A stretch of 64,000 nt of DNA. Source: Paralichthys olivaceus (Eukaryota > Chordata > Actinopteri > Pleuronectiformes > Paralichthyidae). This document shows positions 12,671-24,606 of this stretch, piece after piece (position 1 is the stretch's first letter; the number at the start of each line of letters is the position of its first letter). The stretch is taken from assembly GCF_024713975.1 (NCBI RefSeq), contig NC_091100.1, positions 18,620,001 to 18,684,000 of the forward strand, given 5' to 3'. A program made the position numbers and the translations under genes. The notes under the pieces were generated by a model, which saw only the letters and a list, made by a program, of their open reading frames with translations, was not told the origin of the DNA and did no database searches.

Positions 12671-15600
12671 AGTGGCTCTGGAGGTAGAGCGGGTTATCAA
12701 CTAACCACAATGTTGGTGGTTGGATCCCTGGCTTGAGCAATTGCAGTATATAGATGTGTGTGTGAATGGGTGACACACACAACTCACATACACACCTGCA
12801 TTCGGCCACTCTTAAGACTGACTGTGTCCCTTCTGTGGGAACATTTTCATCCTCTAGGAATAAGATGTGCTGAGAATCTACGTCCAGCCTCTCGGTCTTG
12901 GGAGCAGAGTGCATACCTACAACACCAGTACCAGGAGCTGGGGGAACTTCTACAGGACATGGACTTTAAGAAGCCTGTAAAACATTCATTATTCTTAACA
13001 TTTATCATCAACATATATGTATAATTTATATATATAGCATCAAAAGTCCAATAACTATGGGACTGTATTTTTAAGTATAGCCTTGGATGTATTGTGTATG
13101 TGTACAACATTAGAGGTATGAGGCCTGCTGCCACCAGCATGCTCTCTGGAGTAATTACCTCCACCAAGGAGGATGTTTCAGTCTGTTTGTTTGTCTGATC
13201 TTTAGTAAAATTACGCAAAAACTATTCAAACTATTTCCATGAAATTTTGTGAAGGGCTGGGACATCAGAATCAGTAAAGACTATTCCGGTTTCAGGAATT
13301 TTTGTTCACTTACTGTAACGTAATGAGACAGAGCGGTTTTTTGTTTTTTTACATTTTCATTGATTTCTCCGAAATCATGGGAATTATCAGACGTTTAGGG
13401 AACTGAGTTTTGTGTGCAATGTGGTGCAGATCCATTTAGAAATCTGGATCTATTGAATTTAAATGTGGTTTCATTGGGGGGCTGTTCGGCCTTGGCTGAA
13501 GTATGCACTCTTGTTAGAACTGTTTGTTCTATGGTTGTTAACATTTTGGCAAACTGGAACCGTGAGGGAATGCAGAAATCATTATTAGAGGTTACTGTTT
13601 GTAATGTGCCCATTCATATTCAGACACTTATTACTGGAGTACTTAAATGCTGAAGAAAACTATATAATTCCTAGGGATTTATTAGGATCATCTTTTTTTC
13701 TTGGAGTTTAAAGCAGCTTTACCTATCCCTTGTTAAAGATTGACACAGATGAGATTCGCCTGATCGAGATTGTATATGTTTTTGTATCAAACAAACAGCT
13801 TCATACTCGTTGTCCAACCACACAGCACATTTAGGCCGAACACACCCTCAGGACACTCTGTCTTTTCTGCTGGAGGGACTAGCTGCTCATAAACAGTTTG
13901 TATTCTCAGAGACAGCCTGTGATCATCCAGCTTTGTGCGCACTGGTTTGGGTTTTCTCTACAGGGAACAAACTACAGAACACAGTGAAACAAGCTTACGC
14001 ACATGTGCACCCACACAAACACACACAGGCACGTGCGTGTGTAGGCGTATACACACACTAGATACACAAGCAAAATGTTCACATACTTCTATGATATATT
14101 TCATTGCTTGAAAAATTTGCATCTATAACACAGACACATTATGAGATTGATTAAGCTCTGCAGCTGTTTCATAAACACTCGTGCCTTTTCACATACATGC
14201 CGACCTAGAGATGGTACAGTTATGAAATCTGGAGCGTGTCCATTCATAGAGTAGGGTGTTTGGGACCAGTGGCGTACTGGAGCCCGAGAAAAGGGACAGA
14301 ACCTGCCTCACTGCTGTTTCTGAATTACAAAGACTTCATTAGCATGGGCAGGAGGTTCTGGGATAAACACTTAAACACAAATAAACACAGATGTGCACTT
14401 CTTTGCACAGCCAGTTCCCATTTAACGCAGTTAACACACAAAGTAATAGATGTTGGTTCTGGGGAGGTTTATTCAAATTTCATCTTAATTTGTCACTGGA
14501 TTTTCTTCACTCTTTCGCACTTTCAAACCCACACAAAGACACGTCTGTCCCAGTGAAAAAACAGAAAATGGTTGCAGTGTGTTCTGTCATGCTGGTGGTT
14601 AATGTGATGCTGAGGCAATTACAGGTTTGAAGTACCTTCTGATACACAGACAGAGACAGATCGTCCTGTCAGATCGCTCATGGCTTCGTGACATACGTGC
14701 AAAGAGGGAGAACGGGGGGGACAGGGAGGGGACGCTAAGGGACAAAACAAAAGTGGGAAAGGAAGTTTAATTTAGAAATCCAGAAAAATTTGAGCGACAC
14801 AATAGATGAATGGATTTGTTAGGGCCTTTTTCACAGCAGACATTCTGACTAGCCACAGTCAGAAGGACCCAAGTGTTCCTCATCGGAAAGGTACAGGTGT
14901 TGTTTGTTCCGACCGTACCGTACATCAGAAAAACAGTTGCAAAGCATTTTTGCTCAAACTAATAAGCAGTTTCATTGTAATTAGCTCAACTAGACCAATA
15001 ATAGCCTTGATTTCTGATTGGTTGAATATTTCTAGTCATATTTCATACTTTATTTCACAGTGCCTTTCTAAACATCCAATAACACCATCTAATACATCAT
15101 AAATAAACACATGAATAATTTAAGTAAAACCAAGGTTAAAGTTTAAGGGGCATAGACACTATACACTGTACATCACATGTCAACACAAGAGTGACAAAAA
15201 GTAAAACCAAGGTTAAAATCTAATTAGTGAGTGAGAGATAAGATCCAAGCAAACTTGGACTGAACCAGGATTCAAACTGGGAACCTTTTCACTGTGAGGC
15301 ATCAGTGCTAATGCCGCCTGCATTGAGAGCACACTAGTCTTTATTTTCATGTATCATTGTACTTAATGTGCTCAAAACATACTTTTGTAGAGTTTTCAGT
15401 GAACAAATGTTTGAAACAAATAAAATGGATGGAGTTTAAATGAAATTCACGTCCATTACAAGATAGAGCTTGAAAGCGAGTGGGCATTTCAAGACTGAGC
15501 CACATTAACAGTTTTCTGAAAACATTAGCAACAGCTCTGTTCTATCCATGAGCCCAGATAAACATTTTGATTTATTCACATCATGTTTTTGGTAAACCCT

Positions 15601-18600
15601 CTTCTGTTAAAAAGGCTGCTTGTTAACTTCACTCAGAACCTTTCCACACAACAATATAGAGATAGTGCTCTGCTGGACATACAGTTAGAACTAAGTAAAG
15701 AACAAATGTAAATGTTTCAGGATGAAGGGGAGTGTAAGTACACCTAAGCTTTCACTTTGCCATTGGTAAATGGACAGTGTGTTCCACCACTCCTCATCCT
15801 CCTATCAGATGCCTAATTTTGCCCTCTCCCTCTGTACTTTCTGTATGTGAGTGGACAGAACATTTATCTTTTGAGACTGGACTGAAGAGGACGTCGGGTA
15901 TTATTATAATAGGATCCACAATGTTGAAAGGAAGCATGCTGACCTTGTCCTGGAAAACCAACTCCTCTGTGTCTCTGATTACAGGACATCAGTGGACTGG
16001 AGGTGATCGGCTTTGGCGAGCCATTCGTCACGGGGTGTCGTAGTCCCTCACTGGAGAGGGAACGTGAGAAGGAGGAGGAGCACAAGGAGGAGAAGAAGGA
16101 GAACTTGTAAGAAAAAATAAACTGGTGATATGATATGATCAGATCAAACCGACAAAGCCATCCCTATTTCAAAGACACTAAGAAACACAGTCAGTGTTAA
16201 TGATGTAAATTATTTGATGTTGCAATCAACTTATCAATTGAGTCAGCTGCTACATATGTCATCCAAACTGCTTTTATCACAAGTAAATATTGGACAGCAG
16301 ACTAGTCTTTTATCTAAGCAGCCTAGATATGCTCTTAGATTATAATGAAAATTATAATAATATCAACAATGATAATAATAGTAATGATAATGTATTGTAG
16401 AGACGTCTTTATGCTACGACATAACATTAAATTTAGGGAAGCTTCCTGGACTGAGCTACATTCAAGAAAAGAATGAAAATAACTATTCGAATTCATCTTA
16501 TGACAAGTTCATCTTATTTAAAAACCTGCAGACTCTACATTAAGCTGGTGCAGTTTGTAGAACACCTTCTTTCCCTTCCTGGCCGTCAAGACTAAAACAG
16601 TTTTTATATTTTTCTCCCAAATTCAGGGCATTTCTAAAACCACCTCCAGAGTATATGAATCCTATAAATCTGCTCTGCCGTTTTTTTAGGGTGTACGGGT
16701 AAAAGGAGCTTTTGCGAACAATGGTGTGAGGGTCGGGGCTATGTGGGGGTACATCTGCTTTACATTATATTTAGTTAAGAAGAAAACTTAACTCTGTGAT
16801 CAGTCATTACCTCCTATCTCCTTTGTTATGTTTGTTTGTTGTCAGCAAGATTACACAAAAACAACTGAATGGATTTCCACGACACTTGGTTGAAGGATGT
16901 GGTATTGGTCAGGGAAGAACTTGTTACATTTTATGGCAGATCAGGATCAGGAGGCAAATCCAGGAGTTTTTTTTCACACTCTCACACGTATTTTTAAAAA
17001 AAGAGACATTAAGGAAACTGATTTTGAGTGTGTGAAATTTGATGCAGCTTATTTTTATTTAGGGGACAGCTGTTGGATCTTGGTAAAGGTATATGCTGAA
17101 TGTCAGTCTCATTTTAAATGTGAAAGTGTCAGATCAGATCAGCTGCTGTCATTAACATGAATTTATCTGTTCATTTTGTCAGACCACATCACACCCATGT
17201 AGTAAGGACTTTTTTCTGCTTAGCTTTGTCCGTCCTACTCCTTCCCAGATGTATTTTAATTGTTCTGATCTTTACTAAAACTACTTGTTGTGTGGAAGCA
17301 AACAGCCTTTTTAAAATTCATTTTATTGTGGTCCTAGTCTGAGTGATATTGTCGTCTTTAACAGTGATCCACTGGCGCAGAGTGATGAAGCTCGGTCAGA
17401 TGTTCTGCTCGGTCCTGCCTTGAGGTTCTGTGGCCAGCTTGCAACGTGGACTGGAATCTCTGCCACTAACCAGGTACAGACTGGTCTTTACACAGTGAAC
17501 CGGTCTGTGTGTATTGATTTAAACTAAACCACAACTACTGTGATCTCTCAAATAGCGGTTGGGGCCTTTATTGACTTTGGTGGCGAGAGAAGCAGACCTT
17601 TGTTAAAGACAGGCTTTGAGTACAGCAGGAGTCATGTTAGCATTTTACTTTTCCTGTTTTTTTCTGTAGCAATGTTAAGCCACCATGAATACAACTCAGC
17701 CCTAATGATTGAAAACCCCTTTCGGCTTTGACTGTGAATCAAAGAAAACATTAGGAAGTGTTTGGTTTTGTTGACAGGATCTTGACATCGATCAGGAGCA
17801 CATCAAGGAAGACGCAACTGAGATTGATTGGATCTATTGTATCTATCTAATAATTCCAGAAATCTCTGTCTGTCTATATTTTGCTTGCATACTTAGAGAA
17901 CCGTTATCTTGAATCATCTCATCTCGAATCTTATCTTCTTCAAACTTGGAAAGAGCAGTGTTGAATTTGGGATGATTTGGACACATGATATGTTCAATAC
18001 AAACTTTGAACAGGTGACCAGCTCTGTAGCAGCAGCAGCTGGGAAACATCACCGTCTCTACAACTGATATAGAACTGACACCGTACTAGTGAAAAAACAT
18101 AGAAAATATTATTTCTGACTCTGCTGTACAGCTTTTTCTTTGAGTCTTTAGTCAACCTGTATTTTCCAACACTCGTTGATCAGGGAGAAGTAGGAATCAG
18201 TGCCACAATAATGTTTGAAGCCCTGACTGGAGAAAGAGCCTGTTCACATTTGGAGATGCACAATGAGGGCACCACGGCCATTTTCTACAGCTGGCAGCAG
18301 CTTCCCAGGCAGAACAGCTTTCCTAACCTGCGAACACAAACAAAGAGCCGGCACTTCTACTTCAATTCATCCTCTGGTACACACAAACAAATTCAGACAC
18401 CTGCTCCCACCTCCATGCACCATACACTGTTTGCCAATGTATCAGCCTGTCATGACATCCACCCACTGCTGAAACTGTCTTTGTGCTTTCCATTTTGCTT
18501 CCACTCCCACCCAGGTATGATTCTACCAGGTGACATCCAGCGTGTGGAGTTTATATTCAAGTCAGAAAAGCCAGGAATCGATACGGAGGTATGGCAACTC

Positions 18601-21600
18601 AACACTCACCCTGTGCTGCTTCAAGGAGCCTCCATGCAGGTCACATTAAGGGGAGTGGCTCTTTACCAGGACAAAACGGCAGACCAGAGGAATTTCATGG
18701 AGGTAGTTTTACAAATAAGTAAAAAGAAAGACAAATGGCACAAAGGTGTTCTTTAACAGAAAACAATATGCTCTATTATATGTCTGTTGTGTGTTCATGA
18801 GCAGACAAAGCTGGAAAATATCGTCATGGTGAAAATGTGTCGGTCCATGGTGTACAAGATGCTACAAGGTGTCCACACCCAACAGAGACCCAGCTCTCCT
18901 GCAGAGCTCTACATCACTGAAGAGCAAAGGTTTCTAAACAGAAACCCAAAGGTAAATCCTACAGTAGACACACTATATCCATAAAGAATTGTATATTAGT
19001 TGCTCTTACACCTCCTCTTTAGGGCCTCAGCAGGGTTCAATTTCATGTACCTATGGTACTTAATGTTTCTCTGTACAGAGTTTTCTATAGAGCAGATAGA
19101 TGAATAGATTTACAAAGCATGTCTGTATTAAAAGTTTCCTGAGCTAATGATGGGAAACATTGGAAAGTGTAACTACACATGGATATTGAAATACAATGGC
19201 TTTCTCAACATCATTAACTCTTGTAGCACGACAGTAATGTCTGTTCATGGGAGTCTTGTATTAACATGTACATATTCCTGACATATGCTGCTTCTCCACA
19301 TTGACTTTTGGAATTTCCCTCCGAGGATTTATAAAGTATTTCTGATGAACTCTATTTATGGTTTTAGTTGCAGTACTATCATCAGCCAGTGGAGGACCTC
19401 AAGAGACTGTGGGAAGAAGTCAATCCAGGACACACCTGGGATCTCTCTGTTCATATTCTTCGAAGGGTAGAAAACAATATGTTGTGATGTGGTTCATAAA
19501 AACACTTGGTCTGCACAAAAAAACGACCTGTCACTGGAAATTTAGCAAGTTGAGTCAAGGATATAAGCCCTTATAATGCACTTTCCATACAATGTCATAC
19601 CAATGTGCTGAAAATAAGATCTAACATTAGTTTAGTTTGGTATTGTTTAGCACATTTCAGTGTAATCTAACAACAAAACAAAATGTGCACATTCTATAAT
19701 CGAAAACGAGCAGGACATAACATAAGATAAATAATATGAATACAGAAGGCCATCCCTTTGCTGATTTTCCTCTTGATATTAAACAAAATATCAAAGAATA
19801 AGTGAAGTGAGGCAACATCTAAAGTGTTCTTTGCTTTTTACAGTCCTGCTTTTTACAGACTTAAGCTCACTTTCCTCTTTATATATTCTATGTGTCTTCA
19901 AAGTGAGTTTTTCATCCACTATGACACCCAAAAAGTCTGCTCTTTCAATATGAACTCCATCTATCACCATACATCTGTTCATTTGTTCCTGTACTTAAGG
20001 CTGTGCTGTCTCTGCCTGAACAAGAGTCATCTCAGGACACCAGAGAAAAAAGCTTGGCTCAGCTCAACTCTCTGCTTCTGCAGCTTTCTGAACCCACTGA
20101 ACTGAATCACCGCCTTCTAACAGCAGCAGCAATAGGGTGAGGAATAGACACGTGTTCCACTTTCATGTCATCCCACACCTGTACAGTATCATGTAATATG
20201 CTTGTGTGTGGTGCCCCCTGTAGACAGCAGCTGTGGAGGAGACTCTTGGACTTGATGGCAGGTGAGGCCATGTGGCTCAGAAACCAGCTGGGCCTCCCCG
20301 AGACACAGACATGGATGGATAAACAGGAGGGGTCGCCCATCTCTGATGCTGGTGAGACTTGCACACTTTCCCTCAGACATATGGTGAAGTCATGCAGTTT
20401 ATTACTGTTATTCCATCACAGATGCTGATGATTTGAGCAAAGATGAGAAGAGTGAGAAAAAGAGAGAAGAGGCTGCAAAAGAGAAGAGGATAGAGTCGAG
20501 ATCCAAATTAAATGATGACACCAAGTCAACTGAAAAATCAGTGGAGGTGAGGGGAAAATATTTATGTGTGCATGTCCAGCTGACTAGCCTTCATCTTTAT
20601 ATGTCTATATATATTGTATAAAACTATTTAATATGCTACTGTGATTGTACAGCATACCTGTCTATATACCTATAAAATAATTACATAGGCATACATAATG
20701 AAATATGCAGCATACATCCTCATACAATCATCCTGTGCCACTGCACTTTACTCAAGTACGTATCTCTATAAATAACATGTTCGCATATCTACCGTCCTCT
20801 GACAATCTGCTGCTGTGACTTTCCCCACCATGGGATCAACTTTAAATTATGTTGTCTTATCTTCATCAACACAGAGATGGAAAATTATTTATCATTAAAT
20901 GTTTTCCACTGAGTGGCAGCAGATTCCCTTTAATTCATTTTAATGAGTTGTGTGAATAAAGTATGAAGACATAACACATCACTTGAGCTGCCTCTCAGTT
21001 GATCCAACCATGACTCACCTGCACCACTTCAAACAAGTTGTTGTTCATCATTCACTTACCTGCTATTTTGTCTCCACACAACTCGTCCACCTACGGCCTC
21101 AAAGATCTGCAGTATTATTACATATTGTGTAGGCTGGTTTTTGGAAATGATTTCTCAAATACACCATGATGCATAAATTATATTATATGCTTACATCTGA
21201 TTTGCTGTATTAAAATGAGCCATTCCTCAATACTGACTGCTCAGATCAGACAACAAGCAATCAGATGCTACTTAGCCATCACCATGCAGATGCTACTTAG
21301 CCATCACCATGCACCCATCCTCATTATACCCAGCTAGTTCTCATCATTCTGTTCACAGATATAAAGTTTTGTTTGCCAGAACAGAGACTGAGAATGTCAA
21401 CAAGGTTGCTGCCTGTGTTGCTCAGACATAGATGATGAGATATTGTGTCCTGTAGCTCAGTTGGTTCCCACATAAATAATATTGTGGGTGAAAATCTGGC
21501 CATGCACGACCCAGTGGTGGATCTAGGATATTTCTAAATCAGTGGCCATTTTACACATAGGAGCCAATTACATATCCAAAATCCATGCACAATTACTGAT

Positions 21601-24017
21601 TCATTTAAGTGAACATTTATGTAATTCTTTGTACTTTATTACAATGAATATATTTTAAATTGGTCCTTGTTCAAGCATATCGTGTACTTTCCCTATTGTG
21701 GGAAGAATAAAGGATCATCCTATCTTACCTCAAAAACCCTTAAAAATTAAAATTCTTAAAAAATGTCATATTTATTGTTAGCATTGCTTGGTGGCCATTA
21801 TATTAAAGGGGCCAATCAGATTTCAGCTGGGGCCTGGATCCGCCCCTGCCAGGACCTTAAATCTCTCTTAAAATGGTTCATGTCTGAATTGTGAGCCGTT
21901 AAAAATATATCACAATCCTTTCTGTGTAGTTTGCTCAGTGATTTTCTTCTTCGTGTGGCGCTTTAACATTGAGTCATAGGTCAGGTACAGCCTATTACTC
22001 TCAGATCACCATCGCAACAGAACACGGTGTGAAAATGTGCACCTGCTCTCCAAATGTGCGCCCAGGGTGTCAATTAATTGGACCTGGACTGGTCCAAGCC
22101 ATCTGTGCTCCACACACACACACACACACGACTAGCTATATGTTAACTCATACAGTACAGTACATGCAGTATATCATACACCATCAAACATGTGGGAGGT
22201 ACTTTTTGATCATGCAGGATGTTCCCAAACACTCAACAGCCGACTCATTTTGGTCATTTGATCATCCTGCACAATCAATACAACACGTCATGATCATTCT
22301 CCAGTAAACTATATGTCCTCTGTCTGTCTGTGTTGTGAACAAAGGAGAGCAAAAAGAAGGGGAAAAGAAGAGAAGAAGTGGGAAAGCGCAGCAAGGAAAA
22401 GCAAGAGGAGGAGTCTGTGTCACTGACTGAAACCAGTCCAGAGAGCAACATTCAGCAACTTCCTGGTGATGTGGAGCCAAAGATGATGAAGATTTACACC
22501 AGGCTCCTGCACCAAAAGGTCAGTCCTTTAATCATTTGTGAATTATTTATCCCATAATATTATTTTAAAGGGGCACTCCCACACAGTAAAATATAGTTTA
22601 CTCATCATGAGGACTCAACTGCTGCACTTAAGTTTGGCAAAATAACTGATGATGTTGTCGGGGCTTGAATCTTTAACAGATGACCTGGGTAAGAGTCACA
22701 CGTAGGTACATTTTGCAAACCCGCCTGCATCTGCAAAGCTCCGTACCGGACCCCACCCACAACCCACAATTATCTCAAAGTCAAATCTGCAAACGTTAAC
22801 ATATGTCCCACAAGCAAACCCCTCACTGGATGAAACACACGTTACATACACAGTCACTTTCATCAATTAGGTCATGGCCACCTTGTCCTCCTGTTATGGT
22901 GGTTGAGTTTTGTTCTTGGAAAAATATCGTTAAATTGTAGCAGCACCTGTATTGCTGCAGCTGTCAGTGTGCTTCCTCAGTGACAACGTGTCCAGCATGT
23001 GGCGATAAAAAGCTAATACTTTTCACCACTGGCTATTTTTGTCTGAATGGGATCCATTTTGATGTACAAGGTTGCTCGCTGTCAGTAGTGACAGTTATTT
23101 CCTACTGAATTTCTACTATTACTGAATTTCCCTGGTGTGTGGATCAATAAAGTTTAATCATATCTTTTTTTATCTTCTCTTATTTGAGCAGGAGTGAAGG
23201 GGTCATAGGTCGTGTCATAGGCTTCCACAATGAAACCCATCCTCGACTTTACTTTATATAAGCTGATTTAAATGTTAGGAACACTGCTTTAATTTGTTTT
23301 AATTTCTGATTTCTTGAGAAATATACACTTACGTTCTTAGCCGCTATCCGACAATGTTTCGTTCATTGTTAACCGTGAACTTACACAGGTATATTTTTAC
23401 CTGTCTTTACCTGTTACACAAATACCCCAGCCTGGAGTATTAATTGAGGTGTAATGTTTATAAGATGTGGGTATTTACTAGGTTGGGTAACAGCTCAACC
23501 AATACTAAAAAAAAAAAAAAGTTGGAATCTGCTGTAATATTGACCTTTCTTCATTAATCTAATGGACGACACCATCTGGTTTCATTGTGGAAAAGATAGG
23601 ATTCTTTGTTTTTGAAGGTTGAACCAGACAGAGATTTAAAGTTGGGATATCCTGGCCTCTGTTTCATTTAGTTTTGCCTTTCTTCATTGTCCAGTGAGTC
23701 AAACACCCACTGTCCTGTTGCATTGTGGGAAATGCAGGCATCTGTGTTTGGAGCTTTAACTTAACCATACTGGGATTAACAGTTGGAATGTTTTCGCTTC
23801 TGCTGCTTAAATTCCCACATTTTTTCAATCTGCCTCGAGTGAATCGTCCTCGATCTTTATGGAAGTGAAACTCCATCTCACAGAGGGACCACTGTTTTCT
23901 ACTCCAATGTATCTGATGTATAAATCTATCTGGCAGGTTTATGCTCTGATGGAAGACCTGGTGGACACCATGTGCGACCTGATGGATGGAGGCGATGAGG
24001 CACAGGAGCTCTACTGA
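9452..24017 (+). CDS. mycbpap: MYCBP-associated protein (AMY-1-associated), 19 coding exons
   Basis: Exons: 9452-9497, 10915-11018, 11154-11265, 11414-11520, 11599-11782, 11935-12050, 12175-12325, 12858-12976, 15985-16106, 17365-17473, 18184-18376, 18515-18702, 18805-18951, 19368-19466, 20000-20136, 20224-20351, 20422-20546, 22345-22518, 23937-24017. They join without a frame break into 813 aa (the human protein is longer, about 950). Family hallmarks: LHVPKPPKG (about 51), HRPVE..LMNQ (about 188), GYRVGDEFWTLPQRYGDE (about 224) and THIGQPSSIRQELG (about 260). There is an Ig-like ASH/HYDIN-type region (about 391-512), and the C-terminal part is charged and probably helical. The protein binds AMY-1 (MYCBP), is enriched in testis, and has been linked to motile cilia and flagella. 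Its upstream X-box agrees. The donor after exon 2 is weak (AAA|GTTAAC), but the join to LHVPKPPKG is supported by homology. The next gene, epn3, follows in the same order and orientation as in human. Confidence 0.95.
9978..10225. repeat. dispersed repeat fragment in mycbpap intron 1
   Basis: The run 'gaatagaaagcctttattgt' followed by GCAATA/ATTGCAC-rich sequence and 'ggtatccagggtggaaaggg' resembles the 3' region of a common fish retroposon. Family assignment is from memory. Confidence 0.35.
12634..12664. repeat. (AC)n microsatellite
   Basis: About 15 AC units in mycbpap intron 7, directly before a tRNA-like SINE fragment. Confidence 0.95.
12668..12776 (+). mobile_element. tRNA-like SINE fragment
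   Basis: GTGGCTCTGGAGGTAGAGCG resembles an RNA polymerase III A box, and GGTGGTTGGATCCCTGGC resembles a B box (GGTTCGANNCC) with changes. The tail 'tgtgtgtgtgaatgggtga' is familiar from a common teleost SINE. The D and T arms do not fold into an intact tRNA, so I do not call a tRNA gene. Confidence 0.5.
13155..13530 (+). repeat. dispersed repeat copy 1 (ACCTCCACCAAGGAGG end)
   Basis: It starts TTACCTCCACCAAGGAGG, then 'gtctgtttgtttgtctgatc', 'attacgcaaaaactattcaa' and 'tttccatgaaattttgtgaa'. It ends in 'ggccttggctgaagtatgca'. Two more copies are in this window (16,805 plus; 49,195 minus). I know it as an abundant teleost repeat but cannot name the class. It lies in mycbpap intron 8. Confidence 0.65.
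15238..15325 (-). mobile_element. tRNA-like SINE fragment (minus)
   Basis: 'aaactgggaaccttttcact' then 'gtgaggcatcagtgctaatg' is the reverse strand of a common tRNA-derived fish SINE body (B-box-like GGTTCCCAGTTTGAATCC). Only a short part is preserved. Confidence 0.4.
16805..17105 (+). repeat. dispersed repeat copy 2
   Basis: Same family as 13,155-13,530: 'tgtttgtttgttgtcagcaa', 'gattacacaaaaacaactga', 'atggatttccacgacacttg', 'caggagttttttttcacact'. It lies in mycbpap intron 9 and is more degraded at its 3' end. Confidence 0.6.
18184..18702 (+). other. mycbpap: mycbpap exons 11-12: Ig-like ASH/HYDIN-type domain
   Basis: Residues about 391-516. The core GISATIMFEALTGERACSHL, then HNEGTTAIFYSW, PGDIQRVEFIFKSEKPGI and VTLRGVAL form the alternating strands of the ASH/MSP superfamily, typical of cilia and centrosome proteins such as HYDIN. 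The intron at 18,377-18,514 is only 138 bp. Domain assignment is by pattern and was not checked with an HMM. Confidence 0.6.
19890..19979 (-). mobile_element. antisense LINE reverse-transcriptase fragment
   Basis: The minus strand reads DGVHIERADFLGVIVDEKLT, which matches the 'FLGV.ID..L.W..H' region near the end of RT domains in fish L2/CR1-type LINEs. It is a short remnant ending about 20 bp before the acceptor of mycbpap exon 15 (20,000). Confidence 0.55.
21262..21311. repeat. perfect 25-bp tandem duplication
   Basis: The unit beginning CAGATGCTACTTAGCCATCA occurs twice back to back (21,262-21,286 and 21,287-21,311) with no mismatch, so the duplication is recent. It is intronic. Confidence 0.95.
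21512..21848. mobile_element. hAT-like MITE, 337 bp
   Basis: Left end CAGTGGTGGATCTAG and right end (reversed) CAGGGGCGGATCCAG form 15-bp terminal inverted repeats with three differences. Flanking octamers GCACGACC and CCAGGACC agree at 6 of 8 positions, as expected for an aged 8-bp hAT target duplication. No transposase is present. A retroposon-like tail ('tttccctattgtgggaagaa', 'taaaggatcatcctatctta') is nested at 21,685-21,730. Confidence 0.7.
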
Positions 24018-24087
24018 ATATATCAACCTATTGTAAATACATGTCATATGTGATTCCCAAATCTCTCTCTTAATCTGTTAAGAAATC

Positions 24088-24093
24088 AATAAA
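24088..24093 (+). terminator. poly(A) signal of mycbpap
   Basis: AATAAA 71 bp after the stop codon, followed by a T-rich stretch. It implies a 3' UTR of under 100 nt. Confidence 0.75.
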
Positions 24094-24179
24094 GGTTTTT
24101 ATCCCGGCACAGTGGAGATGTGGCGTAAAACTCACTCTATCTCATTCACTCCTTCACACTCACATCAGCGGGTGATAGT

Positions 24180-24606
24180 GGGTTGTCAGTACCGCTGACT
24201 CTGCAGATGACGCGCCTGCGTCCCCCCCTTGCTTTTTTACGCTGCTGTGCTGTGCGCGCCCGGTGTGCCGGTGCCGCTGTACGCGTGTGTGACAGGAGAG
24301 AGGGAGCGAGTGAGCCGTGCGCTGTGGATGATCCTCGTCCTATGCGGATTTCATCGCTGACTGACCGCCTGAGCCGCTCGCATCATCCCGGGAAGAGGCC
24401 TGGATTTAGGCGCTGACACCCCCTCATCCAGGGATCACTAAACCCTTCTTAGTGCTCGGATCTGCTCCCACGTTTACCGAACATAGCTGCGGGTTGGATC
24501 ATCGTGGTTGCCCTGCTTAGCAGATCCCAGCAGAGGGGATACTAACGACGCTGAGGAGGAGGAGGAGGAGGAGGACAGCGAGAGGCGATGATGAGCAATG
24601 GACAAG
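24180..24606 (+). promoter_or_regulatory. epn3: epn3 promoter region and non-coding first exon
   Basis: A CpG-rich block (24,200-24,420) is followed by a GAGGAG-rich stretch, ending in CAATGGACAAG|GTGAGA, a strong splice donor at 24,606/24,607. The next acceptor in phase-free position is 29,702 (tttcctacag), so this is probably 5' UTR exon 1. The cap site was not located. It begins within about 100 bp of the mycbpap poly(A) signal. Confidence 0.6.

Larger units (their letters stand above)
20422..22518 (+). other. mycbpap: mycbpap exons 17-18: lysine/glutamate-rich segment
   Basis: Residues about 688-787. DEKSEKKREEAAKEKRIESR and ESKKKGKKRREEVGKRSKEK give a strongly charged, probably helical or disordered stretch before the conserved C-terminal MKIYTRLLHQKVYALMEDLV helix. 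The two exons are separated by a 1.8-kb intron that holds an hAT-like MITE. Confidence 0.85.

Noticed and set aside
12668-12740. tRNA gene
   Set aside because: Degraded A- and B-box-like sequence without a foldable cloverleaf; better explained as a SINE fragment.
17778-17839. Possible extra mycbpap exon after ttgttgacag (DLDIDQEHIKEDATEID)
   Set aside because: The acceptor is good, but the only GT donor gives phase 1, while the flanking exons (ending 17,473 and starting 18,184) both need phase 0.
21440-21480. tRNA-like A box (TAGCTCAGTTGGTT)
   Set aside because: No matching B box or stem structure follows, so only a possible SINE trace.
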